NCBI RefSeq assembly: GCF_007992495.1
Contig: NZ_BKAJ01000004.1
Span: 240,822-304,821, forward strand
Direction of reading: 5' to 3'
Origin: Reyranella soli
GTDB lineage: Bacteria; Pseudomonadota; Alphaproteobacteria; Reyranellales; Reyranellaceae
Length of the DNA: 64,000 nt
This document shows positions 16,898 through 25,647 of the stretch, one piece after another. The notes under the pieces were generated by a model. It made no database searches, had not been told where the DNA came from, and saw nothing but the letters and a program-made list of their open reading frames with translations. The translations under genes were made by a program, and so were the position numbers. Every line of letters starts with the position of its first letter. Position 1 is the stretch's first letter.

Positions 16898-17916
16898 AAG
16901 CCCCGCCCAAACGCGCGATCTTCATCGTCCTCGTCGTGCTGCTTGCCGTCGGCCTGGTGACGCGCGGCTACTGGCAGCCGCCGTTGTTCGGCCTGCTGGG
17001 CATCCAGGAGGATGACGGCCGCTATCTCGGCTATGTCGAGGGCGAGACCAGCCTGATCGCGCCGCCGGTCGCGGGCCAGCTGCTCGAGCGGCCGGTCGAT
17101 CGCGGCGGTCACGTCAAGAAGGGCGACCGGCTGTTCGTCATCGATCCGACGGTGGCGCGCTCGGAAGTGGCGCGTGCCGAGGCGGCTCTGGCCGAGACCA
17201 AGGCGCGGCATGAGAACATGCTGACCGGCAAGCGCCCGGAGGAGCAGGACGTGGTCCGCGCCCAGCGCCGCGAGGCCGAGGCCAGCCTGGCGATGGCCGA
17301 GCTAGAGCTGAAGCGCCAGACGGAGCTGCTGCCGAAGGGCTTCACGACGCGCCAAGCCTACGACCAGGCCGAATCGCAGGTCAATCAGTTGCGTGCGCGG
17401 CTCGCCTCGCTGGCAGCGCAGGAGCGCGTCGGCGACCTGTCCGCGCGTCAGGCCGAGATCGCGGCTGCGGCTGCGCTGATCGTCCAGAACGAAGCCAATC
17501 TCGCGCAGGCGAGGAAGAAGCTGGCCGACCTGATGCCGGTGGCGCCCGAGGATGCGCTGGTCGAGAACACCTTCTTCAATGTCGGCGAATGGGTGCCGGC
17601 GGGCACGCCCGTCGTGTCTCTGTTGCCGGCCTCGCGCGTGAAGCTGCGCTTCTTCGTGCCCGAGGAGGATATCGCCAAGGCGCGCATCGGTCGCAAGGTG
17701 AGCTTCACCTGCGACGGCTGTCCGCCGGACATGAAGGCCAGCATCATCTACGTCTCGCCTCGCGCGGAATACACGCCACCGGTGATCTACTCGCAGAGCG
17801 CCCGGACCAAGCTGGTGTTCCTGATCGAGGCGCGGCCCGACAAGGTGCCGGACAACATAGCGTTGGCGCCCGGCCTGCCGGTCAGCGTCGCGCCCTTCGC
17901 GGAGGGCGGCGCATGA
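16894..17916 (+). CDS. HlyD-family periplasmic adaptor (YbhG-like)
   Basis: A 340-residue adaptor. It has an N-terminal membrane anchor (AIFIVLVVLLAVGLVT, residues 8-24) and a lipoyl-like half-motif before GHVKKGDRLFVID. A long alpha-helical hairpin follows (about 85-200), rich in AEAALAETKARHE and QLRARLASLAAQE type sequence, then beta-barrel domains. It would bridge the inner-membrane exporter to an outer-membrane channel. It overlaps both the TetR gene and the ATPase gene by four bases, so the operon is translationally coupled. No TolC-type gene is in the window. Confidence 0.9.
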   Translation: MKAPPKRAIFIVLVVLLAVGLVTRGYWQPPLFGLLGIQEDDGRYLGYVEGETSLIAPPVAGQLLERPVDRGGHVKKGDRLFVIDPTVARSEVARAEAALAETKARHENMLTGKRPEEQDVVRAQRREAEASLAMAELELKRQTELLPKGFTTRQAYDQAESQVNQLRARLASLAAQERVGDLSARQAEIAAAAALIVQNEANLAQARKKLADLMPVAPEDALVENTFFNVGEWVPAGTPVVSLLPASRVKLRFFVPEEDIAKARIGRKVSFTCDGCPPDMKASIIYVSPRAEYTPPVIYSQSARTKLVFLIEARPDKVPDNIALAPGLPVSVAPFAEGGA

Positions 17917-18839
17917 CTCTCGCGATCGATGTGCACGACCTGGTGAAGCGCTACGGCGCGCGCACCGTCGTCGACCATGTCAACCTGGCGGTCGAGCAGG
18001 GCCGCATCTGCGGCTTCCTGGGACCCAACGGCTCGGGCAAGACCACGACCTTGCGCATGATCTGCGGCCTGCTGACGCCCGACGGTGGCGGCGGCACGTG
18101 TCTGGGCTACGACCTGGTGCGCGAGCGCGAAGCCATCAAGCGCCAGACCGGCTACATGACCCAGCGATTCGGTCTCTACGAGGATCTCACCATCCGCGAG
18201 AACCTCGAGTTCGTCGGCCGCGTCTATGGGCTCGACCGGCTGAAGCAGAGGATCGATGGCTCGCTGGAGCGGCTGGAGCTGACGACGCGGCAGCACCAGC
18301 TGGCCGGTTCCTTGTCGGGCGGCTGGAAGCAGCGCCTGGCCCTGGCCGCCTGCGTGCTGCACGAGCCGCGCCTGCTGCTGCTCGACGAGCCGACGGCCGG
18401 GGTCGATCCCAAGGCGCGGCGCGCCTTCTGGGACGAGATCCACGCCTATGCCGCGCAGGGCATCACCGTGCTGGTGTCGACGCACTACATGGATGAGGCC
18501 GAACGCTGTCACGAGATCGCGTATATCGCCTACGGCGAGCTGATGGCGCGTGGCACCGCCCAGGAGATCATCAAGGCATCGGGCCTGATCGCCTTCGTCG
18601 CCTCCGGCCCGGGCGCCGACCGGCTGGCGGTGAGGCTGCGCGATGCGCCGGGCGTCACCGCCGCAGCGGCCTTCGGCACGACGCTGCACGTCTGCGGTCC
18701 CGAGCGCGAGGCGTTGCTCAAGGCCATCGAGCCCTATCGCGCCGATTCTGCGATCAAATGGGAAGAAGCCGAACCCACGCTCGAAGACATCTTCATCCAT
18801 CTCATGGGAAAGGCACGCGACAATGCCATCGATGCCTGA
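17913..18839 (+). CDS. ABC transporter ATP-binding protein, ABC-2 exporter type (YbhF-like)
   Basis: A 308-residue single-domain ATPase with GPNGSGKTT (Walker A), LSGGWKQR (signature), LLLLDEPTAGVDP (Walker B) and STHYMDEAERC (switch region). E. coli YbhF carries two ABC cassettes; this has one, so it probably acts as a homodimer. The ATG at 17913 overlaps the adaptor stop. The C-terminal ADSAIKWEEAEPTLEDIFIHLM is the usual tail of drug-type ABC-2 ATPases. It partners the permease that follows. Confidence 0.93.
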   Translation: MTLAIDVHDLVKRYGARTVVDHVNLAVEQGRICGFLGPNGSGKTTTLRMICGLLTPDGGGGTCLGYDLVREREAIKRQTGYMTQRFGLYEDLTIRENLEFVGRVYGLDRLKQRIDGSLERLELTTRQHQLAGSLSGGWKQRLALAACVLHEPRLLLLDEPTAGVDPKARRAFWDEIHAYAAQGITVLVSTHYMDEAERCHEIAYIAYGELMARGTAQEIIKASGLIAFVASGPGADRLAVRLRDAPGVTAAAAFGTTLHVCGPEREALLKAIEPYRADSAIKWEEAEPTLEDIFIHLMGKARDNAIDA

Positions 18840-20025
18840 CGTCATGGGAGCGCGGGCCTCCGGCCCGCATCATGAGCGGGCCAGAGCGCCGCGCTCCCGA
18901 GGCTTCCTTCGCCGCCTCGGCGCCATCATCACCAAGGAAGTGCGTCAGCTCGGGCGCGACCGGCTGACCTTTGCCATGATGTTCGGCCTGCCGATCATGC
19001 AGTTGCTGCTGTTCGGCTACGCCATCGACACCGATCCGCATCGCCTGCCGACTGCCGTGGTTGCGGCCGACCAGAGCCAGATCACACGCACCATCCTGTC
19101 GGCGCTGGCCAACACCGGCTACATGCGCTTCACCCACCAGCCCAGGAGCGAGGCCGAGGCCAATGAGCTGCTGCAGAGCGGCCAGGTGCAGTTCGTCGTC
19201 ACCATCCCGTCCGACTTCACGCGCCGGCTGGTGCGCGGCGAGCGCGCCCAGGTGCTGATCGATGCCGATGCCACCGATCCGATGGCGGCGGCCAATCCAC
19301 TGGCCGCCGCCAAGCCCGCCATCGAGCAGGCGCTGGCGCGCGACCTGGTCGGCCCGCTCAGTCCCCTGCGCAATGCCGCCGATTCCGTCGATGTCGTGCT
19401 CCAGCGCCGCTACAACCCCGAAGGCAAGTCGAACCTGAACGTGGTGCCGGGCCTGCTGGCCGTGATCCTGACCCAGACCATGGTGATGATGACGGCGCTC
19501 GCCGTCACCCGCGAGCGCGAACGCGGCACGATGGAGAACCTCTTGGCCATGCCGGTACGGCCGCTCGAGGTCATGGTCGGCAAGATTGCGCCGTATATCG
19601 CCATCGGCGCGGTCCAGGTGACGGTGATCCTGCTGGTGTCGTGGCTGCTGTTCGGCGTCGGCGTGCAGGGCAGTTTCATGCTGTTCTGCCTGGGGACGGC
19701 GCTGTTCATCACTGCCAACCTCGCGATCGGCTTCACCATCTCGACGGTGACCCAGAACCAGCTGCAGGCCATGCAGGCATCGGTGTTCCTGCTGCTGCCC
19801 TCGATCCTGCTGTCGGGCTTCATGTTCCCGTTCCGCGGCATGCCGGTGTGGGCGCAATGGATCGGCGAGATACTGCCGGCGACGCATTTCATGCGCATCG
19901 TGCGTGGCCTGATGCTGAAGGGCGCGGGCTTCCCCAGTATCTCGACCGAGCTGGCGGCGTTGGTGGCGATCCTGCTGGTCGTGTCGACGCTCGCGATCAG
20001 CCGCTATCGCGTCACGCTCGACTGA
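18823..20025 (+). CDS. ABC-2 type exporter permease (YbhS/R-like)
   Basis: A 400-residue membrane subunit. Helix 1 (LTFAMMFGLPIMQLLLFGYAI) is followed by a large extracytoplasmic domain (about 70-215) and five or more C-terminal helices, with the conserved RERERGTMENLLAMPVRP stretch at about 225. In-frame ATGs exist at 18823, 18832 and 18844; GGAAAGG lies 10 bases before the first. In every case the N-terminus runs through a palindromic repeat encoding MGARASGPHHERARAP. E. coli has two permease genes here; only one is present, so it likely homodimerises. Confidence 0.9.
   Translation: MPSMPDVMGARASGPHHERARAPRSRGFLRRLGAIITKEVRQLGRDRLTFAMMFGLPIMQLLLFGYAIDTDPHRLPTAVVAADQSQITRTILSALANTGYMRFTHQPRSEAEANELLQSGQVQFVVTIPSDFTRRLVRGERAQVLIDADATDPMAAANPLAAAKPAIEQALARDLVGPLSPLRNAADSVDVVLQRRYNPEGKSNLNVVPGLLAVILTQTMVMMTALAVTRERERGTMENLLAMPVRPLEVMVGKIAPYIAIGAVQVTVILLVSWLLFGVGVQGSFMLFCLGTALFITANLAIGFTISTVTQNQLQAMQASVFLLLPSILLSGFMFPFRGMPVWAQWIGEILPATHFMRIVRGLMLKGAGFPSISTELAALVAILLVVSTLAISRYRVTLD
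18846..18898. repeat. GC-rich palindromic element inside the exporter permease 5' coding region
   Basis: GGGAGCGCGGGCCTCCGGCC and GAGCGGGCCAGAGCGCCGCG...CTCCC flank CATCAT. The right arm has drifted (AGAGCGCC in place of GGAGGCCC). The first G of the repeat is the G of the ATG at 18844, and the frame used differs by one base from that used in the 11788 copy. Confidence 0.85.
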
Positions 20026-20028
20026 ACG

Positions 20029-20250
20029 TCAGGTGATGGCGAATACGGCGAGGAGGGCCAGCGTGCCGCCGACGCCTAACAGCGTGGCGATGACCGGCGC
20101 GTTGCCGAGGAAGGCCAGCGCCAGGCAGCCCAGCACCAGGCCGATGTGAAGGATGGCGAACAGGATGAGCTTGCTGAAGCCGTGGAAGGTCTGCTGGTGG
20201 GCGCTCAGATCCCGGTCGGTAAGCCGCGGATCCTGTACGATGTCGGCCAT
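20029..20250 (-). CDS. aa3-type cytochrome c oxidase subunit IV-like small membrane protein
   Basis: A 73-residue protein with a short cytoplasmic head, the motif LSAHQQTFHGFSKL (about residues 17-30) and two hydrophobic stretches to the C-terminus. The His-x-x-Thr-Phe-x-x-Phe-x-Lys pattern and size match the alphaproteobacterial aa3 oxidase subunit IV family (COX4_pro_2), a small accessory of cytochrome aa3. The ATG at 20250 is preceded by GGAGGAA at a good distance; longer in-frame starts have none. No other oxidase gene is in the window. It is divergent from the Sel1-protein gene. Confidence 0.8.
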   Translation of the reverse strand: MADIVQDPRLTDRDLSAHQQTFHGFSKLILFAILHIGLVLGCLALAFLGNAPVIATLLGVGGTLALLAVFAIT

Positions 20251-20336
20251 GTCGTTTTCCTCCATGGATTTTGCAGCAGAACGCCGGACAGCGGCGCCGG
20301 TTGCACTGGCGGCGCGGCCGGGCAATATCTGACCGG

Positions 20337-20840
20337 ATGAAATTGATCGTCTCGGCCCTGGCGGCGCTTCTCCTCGCGTCGGCTCCTGTCGCTGCCCAAA
20401 CCCTCGAAGCCGACATGAAGAAGGCGGCCGGCGCCTACGAGCAGAAGGACATGGCGACGGCCGCGCGGATCTGGAAGGTGTGGGCCGGCAAGGGCAATGC
20501 CGAAGCGCGCACGCTGCTCGGCGCCATGTACTGGAGCGGCGAGGGCGTGCCGCGCGATCACAAGGAGGCAGCCAGACTTTATACGCTGGCGGCGAACCAG
20601 GGCTATGCCCGGGCGCAGAACGATATCGGCTTCATGCTGGGCTTCGGCGAAGGCATTCCGCCACGGGACGACGTGGAGGCCTACAAGTGGCTGACGCTCG
20701 GCATCAAGGGTTACACCGCCAAGAACCAGGACCGGCTGGACCAGGCCCACAAGGACCTTGCCACCCTCGCCAAGCGCATGAGCCCTGCGCAAATCAGCGA
20801 GGCAGAACGGCGCGTAAAGGCCTTCAAGCCGACCCCCTGA
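20337..20840 (+). CDS. secreted Sel1-like repeat protein
   Basis: A 167-residue protein with a signal peptide (MKLIVSALAALLLASAPVAAQ) and about two to three Sel1/TPR-like repeats: NAEARTLLGAMYWSGEGVPRD, then KEAARLYTLAANQGYARAQ, and VEAYKWLTLG. Such repeats form helical scaffolds for protein contacts in the periplasm. Nothing catalytic is visible. It precedes the M23 peptidase gene by 81 bases on the same strand, so a role around the cell wall is possible but is inference. Confidence 0.85.
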   Translation: MKLIVSALAALLLASAPVAAQTLEADMKKAAGAYEQKDMATAARIWKVWAGKGNAEARTLLGAMYWSGEGVPRDHKEAARLYTLAANQGYARAQNDIGFMLGFGEGIPPRDDVEAYKWLTLGIKGYTAKNQDRLDQAHKDLATLAKRMSPAQISEAERRVKAFKPTP

Positions 20841-20921
20841 GTGTGCCAGAGTCGCGCAGAGACGACGTGGTCACGAAACTCCACTGGCATCCTGAGTGAT
20901 TTCGCTTCAGACAGAGAAGCT

Positions 20922-22115
20922 ATGAAGAAGGCCTCGCACGTCGCGGCGTTCGCCGCTTCGTTCTTCCTCGGTTCCGTGTCCCTCAGTCTGGCCGCCGATG
21001 GTGCGCCGGCCGATGAGGCGCGCGTTGCCGAGGAGCAGCTTCTCGGCTCGACGGACGAGGAGGCGCGCCTCTTCGCCTATCAGGTCTTCACGCGGGAGAT
21101 CGCGACCAGCGCCGTCGTCAAGACATCGCTTGATCAGGCTCTGCTCGATCTGGGGGTGCCGGCTGCCACCATGCTGGAGGCGCTGCGCGCGTTCACGGCG
21201 ACCGTGAACTTGCAGCGCGACGTCAAGGCCGGTGATCGGCTTCATGTGCGCTACGAGCAGGCGTTCACGGCGGAAGGCGCGGCGATCGGCGTCGGCCGCG
21301 TCCTGTGGGCCGAACTCACGCTCGCTTCACGCGGCCCCGTCGCCGTCCATCGCTTCCGCACACATGACAAGGTCGAGCGTCTGTGGTTCACCAACGGCCT
21401 GTCGGCGACACCGCCGTCAATGCGTATGCCGCTCGACACCATCTCCGTCTCATCGGGCTTCGGATTGCGCGCCGATCCCTTCGACCAGCCGCCGCCGCTC
21501 GCCGCGACCGGCAAGTCTGCGCCGATGGGCGGCCCCATGCGCAGCAAGCCGCTGCCGCCGGGCCTGCCGACCGGCGGCACGAGCGGCAATGGCGGGTCGT
21601 TCAACATGGCGACGCCACTCGGCGCGTCGTTCGGTCTTGCTCCCTACGGAGGCTTCGGATCGGCGACGCCCAAGGTTACCCCACGCGGCGCCCTGTTCAT
21701 GCATGAAGGCGTCGACCTCGTGGCGCCGGCCGGCACGCCGGTCTATGCCGCAGCCGACGGCGTCGTCGTGGGAGCGGCACCCAACGGTCGCTACGGCAAC
21801 TGGATCCGTATCGAGCATGGCGGCAAGCTCGCGACTGTCTACGGCCATCTCATGGCCTTCGCGCCGGGCATCGAACCTGGCGAATCCGTGGTGCGCGGCG
21901 AATTGATCGGCTTCGTCGGCAGCACGGGCCGCTCGACCGGCGCGCATCTGCACTTCGAAGTTTTGGACAACGGCAAGCCCGTCAATCCGATCAATCACCC
22001 TGAGCTCAAGGCCATGCAATTGCGCGGCCTCGACATGGATCGCTTCAAGAAGCAGGTCGCGCGCTCCCTCGAGGAGCGCACGCGGGAAAGCAAGGTCGCT
22101 TCAACCGGCCTCTAA
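20922..22115 (+). CDS. M23 family metallopeptidase (peptidoglycan endopeptidase type)
   Basis: A 397-residue exported protein. The signal peptide covers about 1-26 (ending SLSLAADG). An N-terminal region (about 60-170), including LRAFTATVNLQRDVKAGDRL, resembles the OapA/opacity-type domain found before M23 domains. A Gly/Pro-rich linker follows (about 205-250). The C-terminal LytM domain has HEGVDL (zinc His and Asp, about residue 261) and HLHFEV (about 343), so the zinc site is intact. It would cut peptide cross-links in the murein. A large hairpin follows its stop codon. Confidence 0.92.
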   Translation: MKKASHVAAFAASFFLGSVSLSLAADGAPADEARVAEEQLLGSTDEEARLFAYQVFTREIATSAVVKTSLDQALLDLGVPAATMLEALRAFTATVNLQRDVKAGDRLHVRYEQAFTAEGAAIGVGRVLWAELTLASRGPVAVHRFRTHDKVERLWFTNGLSATPPSMRMPLDTISVSSGFGLRADPFDQPPPLAATGKSAPMGGPMRSKPLPPGLPTGGTSGNGGSFNMATPLGASFGLAPYGGFGSATPKVTPRGALFMHEGVDLVAPAGTPVYAAADGVVVGAAPNGRYGNWIRIEHGGKLATVYGHLMAFAPGIEPGESVVRGELIGFVGSTGRSTGAHLHFEVLDNGKPVNPINHPELKAMQLRGLDMDRFKKQVARSLEERTRESKVASTGL

Positions 22116-22121
22116 TCTTCC

Positions 22122-22154
22122 CTGGGACGCGCCACTGGAGTGGCGCGCCCCCAG
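22122..22154. repeat. palindromic element, GGGACGCGCCACT type
   Basis: CGCGCCACT (22128-22136) and AGTGGCGCG (22139-22147) are perfect arms around GG, extended by CTGGG and CCCAG outside. It lies seven bases after the M23 gene stop and 17 bases before the next ATG. The architecture matches the GGGAGCGCGGGCC elements but the sequence differs; it may also work as a transcription terminator, though no T-run follows. Confidence 0.75.
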
Positions 22155-22170
22155 CAGGCATGATCCATCG

Positions 22171-23385
22171 ATGCCCAGCTACGACGTCATCGTCATTGGC
22201 GCGCGCTGCGCCGGCGCGCCGCTGGCGATGCTGCTGGCGCGCAAGGGCCGGCGCGTGCTCGCCGTCGATCGCGCCCAGTTTCCCAGCGACACTGTGTCGA
22301 CCCATTTCATGTGGCCCCGGACCACGGCGTTCCTCGCCAAGTGGGACCTGCTCGAGGCGCTGGCGGCGACCGGCTGCCCGGCGATCGAGAAGGTGCACAT
22401 CTACTTCGGCGACGCTCGATTACAGGGCCGGCCCGAGCCCGTCGACGGCACGGCGGTCATGTACTGTCCGCGCCGTACCGTGCTCGATGCGCTGCTGGTC
22501 GACGCTGCCCGCCGTGCCGGCGCGGAGATACGCGAGCGTACCCTGATGCGCGAGGTCGCGCGCGAGGGCGATCGCGTCGTCGGCGTGCGGTTGGCGGGGC
22601 CTGACGGGATGCGCGAGGAGCGCGCGGCGCTGGTCGTCGGCGCCGACGGCCTGACCTCCGGCGTTGCCGATGCGGTGATGGCCGGCCTCGAACGCTCGCA
22701 TCCGTCGTTGACCTGCGGCTTCTATGCCTACTGGGAAGGCGTGCCGACCGACGGCGTGGAATTCTATCTGCGCCACGGCCGCGACGTGCTGGTCTTTCCC
22801 ACGCACGACGGTCTCACCTGCATCTGGGTCGGCCGGAGCAACGGCGAATGGCCCGCTTACAAGGCCGACACCGAGGCGGTCTATCTTGCGGGCCTCGATG
22901 CGTCGCTGCTCGATCGCGTGCGCGCGGGCCGGCGGGCGACGCCGTTCAAAGGCACGCATCGCCTGCCCAATCGCTATCATCGCTGCTGGGGCGAGGGCTG
23001 GGCGCTGGTCGGCGATGCCGCCTATCACCGCGATCCGCTGACAGGCATGGGAATCGGTGACGCCTTTCTCGGCGCCGATCTTCTGGCCGAAGCGATCGAT
23101 ACCGGCTTGGACGGCGGCATGGACGCAGCACTCGCCGGCTACCAGCAGGCGCTGTGGGAGACGACCGGCCCGGTGTTCGATTACACGGTGCAGTCAGCGT
23201 CGCTCAAGGATCCGGCGCCGTTGGCGCCGCTTTATGCCGAGATAGGGCGGCGGCCCGAGCTGATCCAGCAGCTGATGAACGTGCTGGCGGGCAGCGAGCC
23301 GTCTAAAAACCTGTTCAACGCCAGGACCATCATGCAGCTCACCGGCGGGAAGCCTCGATTGCGAAAGCCTCTTCCGGCGCCTTGA
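22171..23385 (+). CDS. FAD-dependent oxidoreductase / monooxygenase-like (geranylgeranyl reductase superfamily pattern)
   Basis: A 404-residue flavoprotein. The Rossmann start is VIVIGARCAGAPLAMLLARKG (GxRxxG variant, residues 6-26), with a second FAD motif ALVGDAAYHRDPLTGMGIGDAFLGA (about 277-300) giving the GD of class A flavin monooxygenases. YCPRRTVLDALLVDAA supports that fold. The substrate is unknown. Its last 47 bases overlap the convergent permease gene, so the extreme C-terminus is shared DNA read on both strands. Confidence 0.85.
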   Translation: MPSYDVIVIGARCAGAPLAMLLARKGRRVLAVDRAQFPSDTVSTHFMWPRTTAFLAKWDLLEALAATGCPAIEKVHIYFGDARLQGRPEPVDGTAVMYCPRRTVLDALLVDAARRAGAEIRERTLMREVAREGDRVVGVRLAGPDGMREERAALVVGADGLTSGVADAVMAGLERSHPSLTCGFYAYWEGVPTDGVEFYLRHGRDVLVFPTHDGLTCIWVGRSNGEWPAYKADTEAVYLAGLDASLLDRVRAGRRATPFKGTHRLPNRYHRCWGEGWALVGDAAYHRDPLTGMGIGDAFLGADLLAEAIDTGLDGGMDAALAGYQQALWETTGPVFDYTVQSASLKDPAPLAPLYAEIGRRPELIQQLMNVLAGSEPSKNLFNARTIMQLTGGKPRLRKPLPAP

Positions 23386-24817
23386 CCAGGCGGTTCTGGC
23401 CGACCAGGGCGAACCAGATGACGCCCAGCACGAACCACACGCCGACCCAGAAGACGCCGGCGGCGAAGATCGGATCGAGGAGCTGGAACACCAGCGTGAC
23501 GATCGCGATCACCAGCGTGACCACGGCGCCGGCGACGCCGAGCGGCGAGCGATAAGGACGCTTGAGGCCGGGCAGGCGGCGGCGCAGCACGATGAAGCTT
23601 ATAGCCTGCAGGAGATAGGATAGCATGGCGCCCGCCACGGCCATGTTGAGCAGCATGCCCTGGATGGCGGCGGCGCCCTTCTCGGCGCCCATGCCGAACC
23701 ACAGCACGAACATGATGACGAGCGCCAATGCCGAGCCTGCGATCAGCGCGACGTAGGGCGTCTTGTGCCGAGCATGGGTGATCGACAGGAAGCGCGGGAA
23801 GTAGCCGGCGCGCGACAGCGAATAGATCTGCCGCCCCTTGGCGAACAGGATGGTGTGGAAGGAGGCGATCAGCCCGACGCAGGCCACCAGTGCCAGAAGC
23901 TTGGCCAAGCCCTCGCCGAAGGTGGCGCGGAAGCCGTCGAGCAACGGCTCGCCCGAGACCGCGAGCTTGAAGGCGCCCGGCGCCACCGACGGGTTGAGCC
24001 AAAGGATGAGCCCGGCCGAGACGAACAGCGTCAGTAGCCCCGCGATGATGCCGCGCGGCATGTCGCGGCTGGGATCGGTCGATTCCTCGGCGGCCAGCGG
24101 CAGCTGCTCGATGGCGAGGAACAGCCAGACGGCGAAGGGCAAGGCCCTGAACACGCCCTCGAGCCCGAACGGCAGCAAGGGGCCGTTGCCCTGCGGCAGC
24201 TCGACGGCCGCGCCGTCTGGCCCGACGCCGATGTTGAGCGCATAGCGGCTGAATTCGGCGACCGGCAGCGCCGAGATCCAGAACACCGCGAGGCAGGCCA
24301 GGGCGGCCAGGGTGACGATTACCGTGACGCGAAAGGAAAGTTCCACGCCGAAGACATTCAACGCGACGAACACGACATAACCGCCGACCCAGTAGGCCGG
24401 CAGCCAGGCAGCCGGCGTGTCGAACACGGCGGCGAGATAGGTTGCGAGAAAGGACACGACGACGGCGGGCGTCAGCACGTACTCGACGTTTTCGCAAAGG
24501 CCGGTGATGAAGCCGCCCCACGGTCCCATCGAGGCGCGGGCGAACGAGTAGGCACCGCCGGTATGCGGCAGCGCCGCGCCCATTTCAGCGATGCAGAAGA
24601 CAAGGCCGAGATACATGGCGGCGATGACGAGGGTGGCGAGCGCGAGGCCGCCCCAGCCGCCGGCCAGCAGTCCGAGATTCCATCCCGAATAGTGGCCCGA
24701 GATGACGGCGCCGACGCCCAGCGCCCACAGCGAGGCGACGCCGGCGTAGCGGCGCAGGCCGCGCCTGGCGAAGTAATCTGCGGACACACTGTCATAGGAT
24801 TGTTGTTCGGCGGCCAT
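23339..24817 (-). CDS. APC-superfamily permease, ethanolamine/amino-acid type
   Basis: A 492-residue inner-membrane transporter with about 12 helices. The start DYFARRGLRRYAGVASLWAL, then GVGAVISGHYSGWNLGLL and GGWGGL, strongly resembles ethanolamine permeases of the APC superfamily, and PHTGGAYSFARASMGPWGG is the conserved helix 3 region. It would import ethanolamine or an amino acid with a proton or by exchange. No ethanolamine ammonia-lyase genes are nearby, so the substrate is inference. The 3' end overlaps the flavoprotein gene by 47 bases, tail to tail. Confidence 0.87.
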   Translation of the reverse strand: MAAEQQSYDSVSADYFARRGLRRYAGVASLWALGVGAVISGHYSGWNLGLLAGGWGGLALATLVIAAMYLGLVFCIAEMGAALPHTGGAYSFARASMGPWGGFITGLCENVEYVLTPAVVVSFLATYLAAVFDTPAAWLPAYWVGGYVVFVALNVFGVELSFRVTVIVTLAALACLAVFWISALPVAEFSRYALNIGVGPDGAAVELPQGNGPLLPFGLEGVFRALPFAVWLFLAIEQLPLAAEESTDPSRDMPRGIIAGLLTLFVSAGLILWLNPSVAPGAFKLAVSGEPLLDGFRATFGEGLAKLLALVACVGLIASFHTILFAKGRQIYSLSRAGYFPRFLSITHARHKTPYVALIAGSALALVIMFVLWFGMGAEKGAAAIQGMLLNMAVAGAMLSYLLQAISFIVLRRRLPGLKRPYRSPLGVAGAVVTLVIAIVTLVFQLLDPIFAAGVFWVGVWFVLGVIWFALVGQNRLVKAPEEAFAIEASRR

Positions 24818-24866
24818 GACGCGGCGGCTAGTCTATAGTGCTTTGTCGATTTCGAGGGGGCAGAAG

Positions 24867-25619
24867 TTGGCCGTCATCATCGCCTTGTCGTCGTTTGCGC
24901 TGATCCTGGTCAGCATCGCCGGCGGCCTCTTCCTGCGCTACAAGCTGCCGGACTCCCATCTCAGCGGCGATTCCAAGGACGTGATCCGGCTGGCGACCGC
25001 CCTGATCGGCACCATGGCAGCCGTGGTGGTGGCGCTGCTCTTTGCCTCGACACGCAGCAGCTACGAGGCGACCAACAGCCACGTCGCCCGCCTGACCGCC
25101 GGCGTCGTCGAGCTCGATCAGCTCCTGAAGGAATATGGCGGCCCGGAAAGCATCGCGCTGCGCCGCGCCTTGCGCACCGACGCCGCCTCGATGGTCGCGG
25201 CGATCTGGCGCGACGACGCGCCTGTGACCGGCGAATTGCTGCGCCCGGTAATGCAGGAAGACACGGTGCTCTACAAGCTGCGCCAGCTCGACCCCAAGAC
25301 GCCGGTGCAGGGCGCCATAAAGTCGCGCGCGCTGGCTGTCAGCAACGACATCGAGCAGACAAGGCTCACCTTGCTGTCGCAGCCGCAGGACACCCTGTCG
25401 AAGCCCTTCATAACCGTGCTGGTGCTGTGGCTCTGCTTCATCTTCGCGAGCTTCAGCATGTCGTCCAAGGCCAACCCGACCCTGGTGGTCGTGTTGCTGG
25501 TCTGCGGCTTCACAGCCGCGACCGCGATCTACCTCATCCTGGAGCTCGGCCAGCCCTTCGACGGGCTGCTGCAGCTGTCAAACAGCGCGCTGCGTCACGC
25601 GCTGCCGCCCCTGTCTTGA
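24867..25619 (+). CDS. bestrophin-like (DUF4239-type) membrane protein
   Basis: A 250-residue protein with four transmembrane segments: two near the N-terminus (LSSFALILVSIAGGLFL and ALIGTMAAVVVALLFA) and two near the C-terminus (FITVLVLWLCFIFASFS and VVVLLVCGFTAATAIYLIL). Between them is a soluble helical region. This 2+2 pattern with SSYEATNSHVARLTAGVVELD matches the bestrophin-like DUF4239 family of possible ion channels. I prefer the TTG at 24867, six bases after GAGGGGG; an ATG at 24816 would overlap the divergent permease start codon. Confidence 0.78.
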   Translation: MAVIIALSSFALILVSIAGGLFLRYKLPDSHLSGDSKDVIRLATALIGTMAAVVVALLFASTRSSYEATNSHVARLTAGVVELDQLLKEYGGPESIALRRALRTDAASMVAAIWRDDAPVTGELLRPVMQEDTVLYKLRQLDPKTPVQGAIKSRALAVSNDIEQTRLTLLSQPQDTLSKPFITVLVLWLCFIFASFSMSSKANPTLVVVLLVCGFTAATAIYLILELGQPFDGLLQLSNSALRHALPPLS

Positions 25620-25647
25620 TCCGTCGCGTCTTGATCCGTCGCGCTGA

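Noticed and set aside
24816..24866. ATG start for the bestrophin-like gene
   Set aside because: It lies on the start codon of the divergent permease and has no ribosome site; TTG 24867 follows GAGGGGG.
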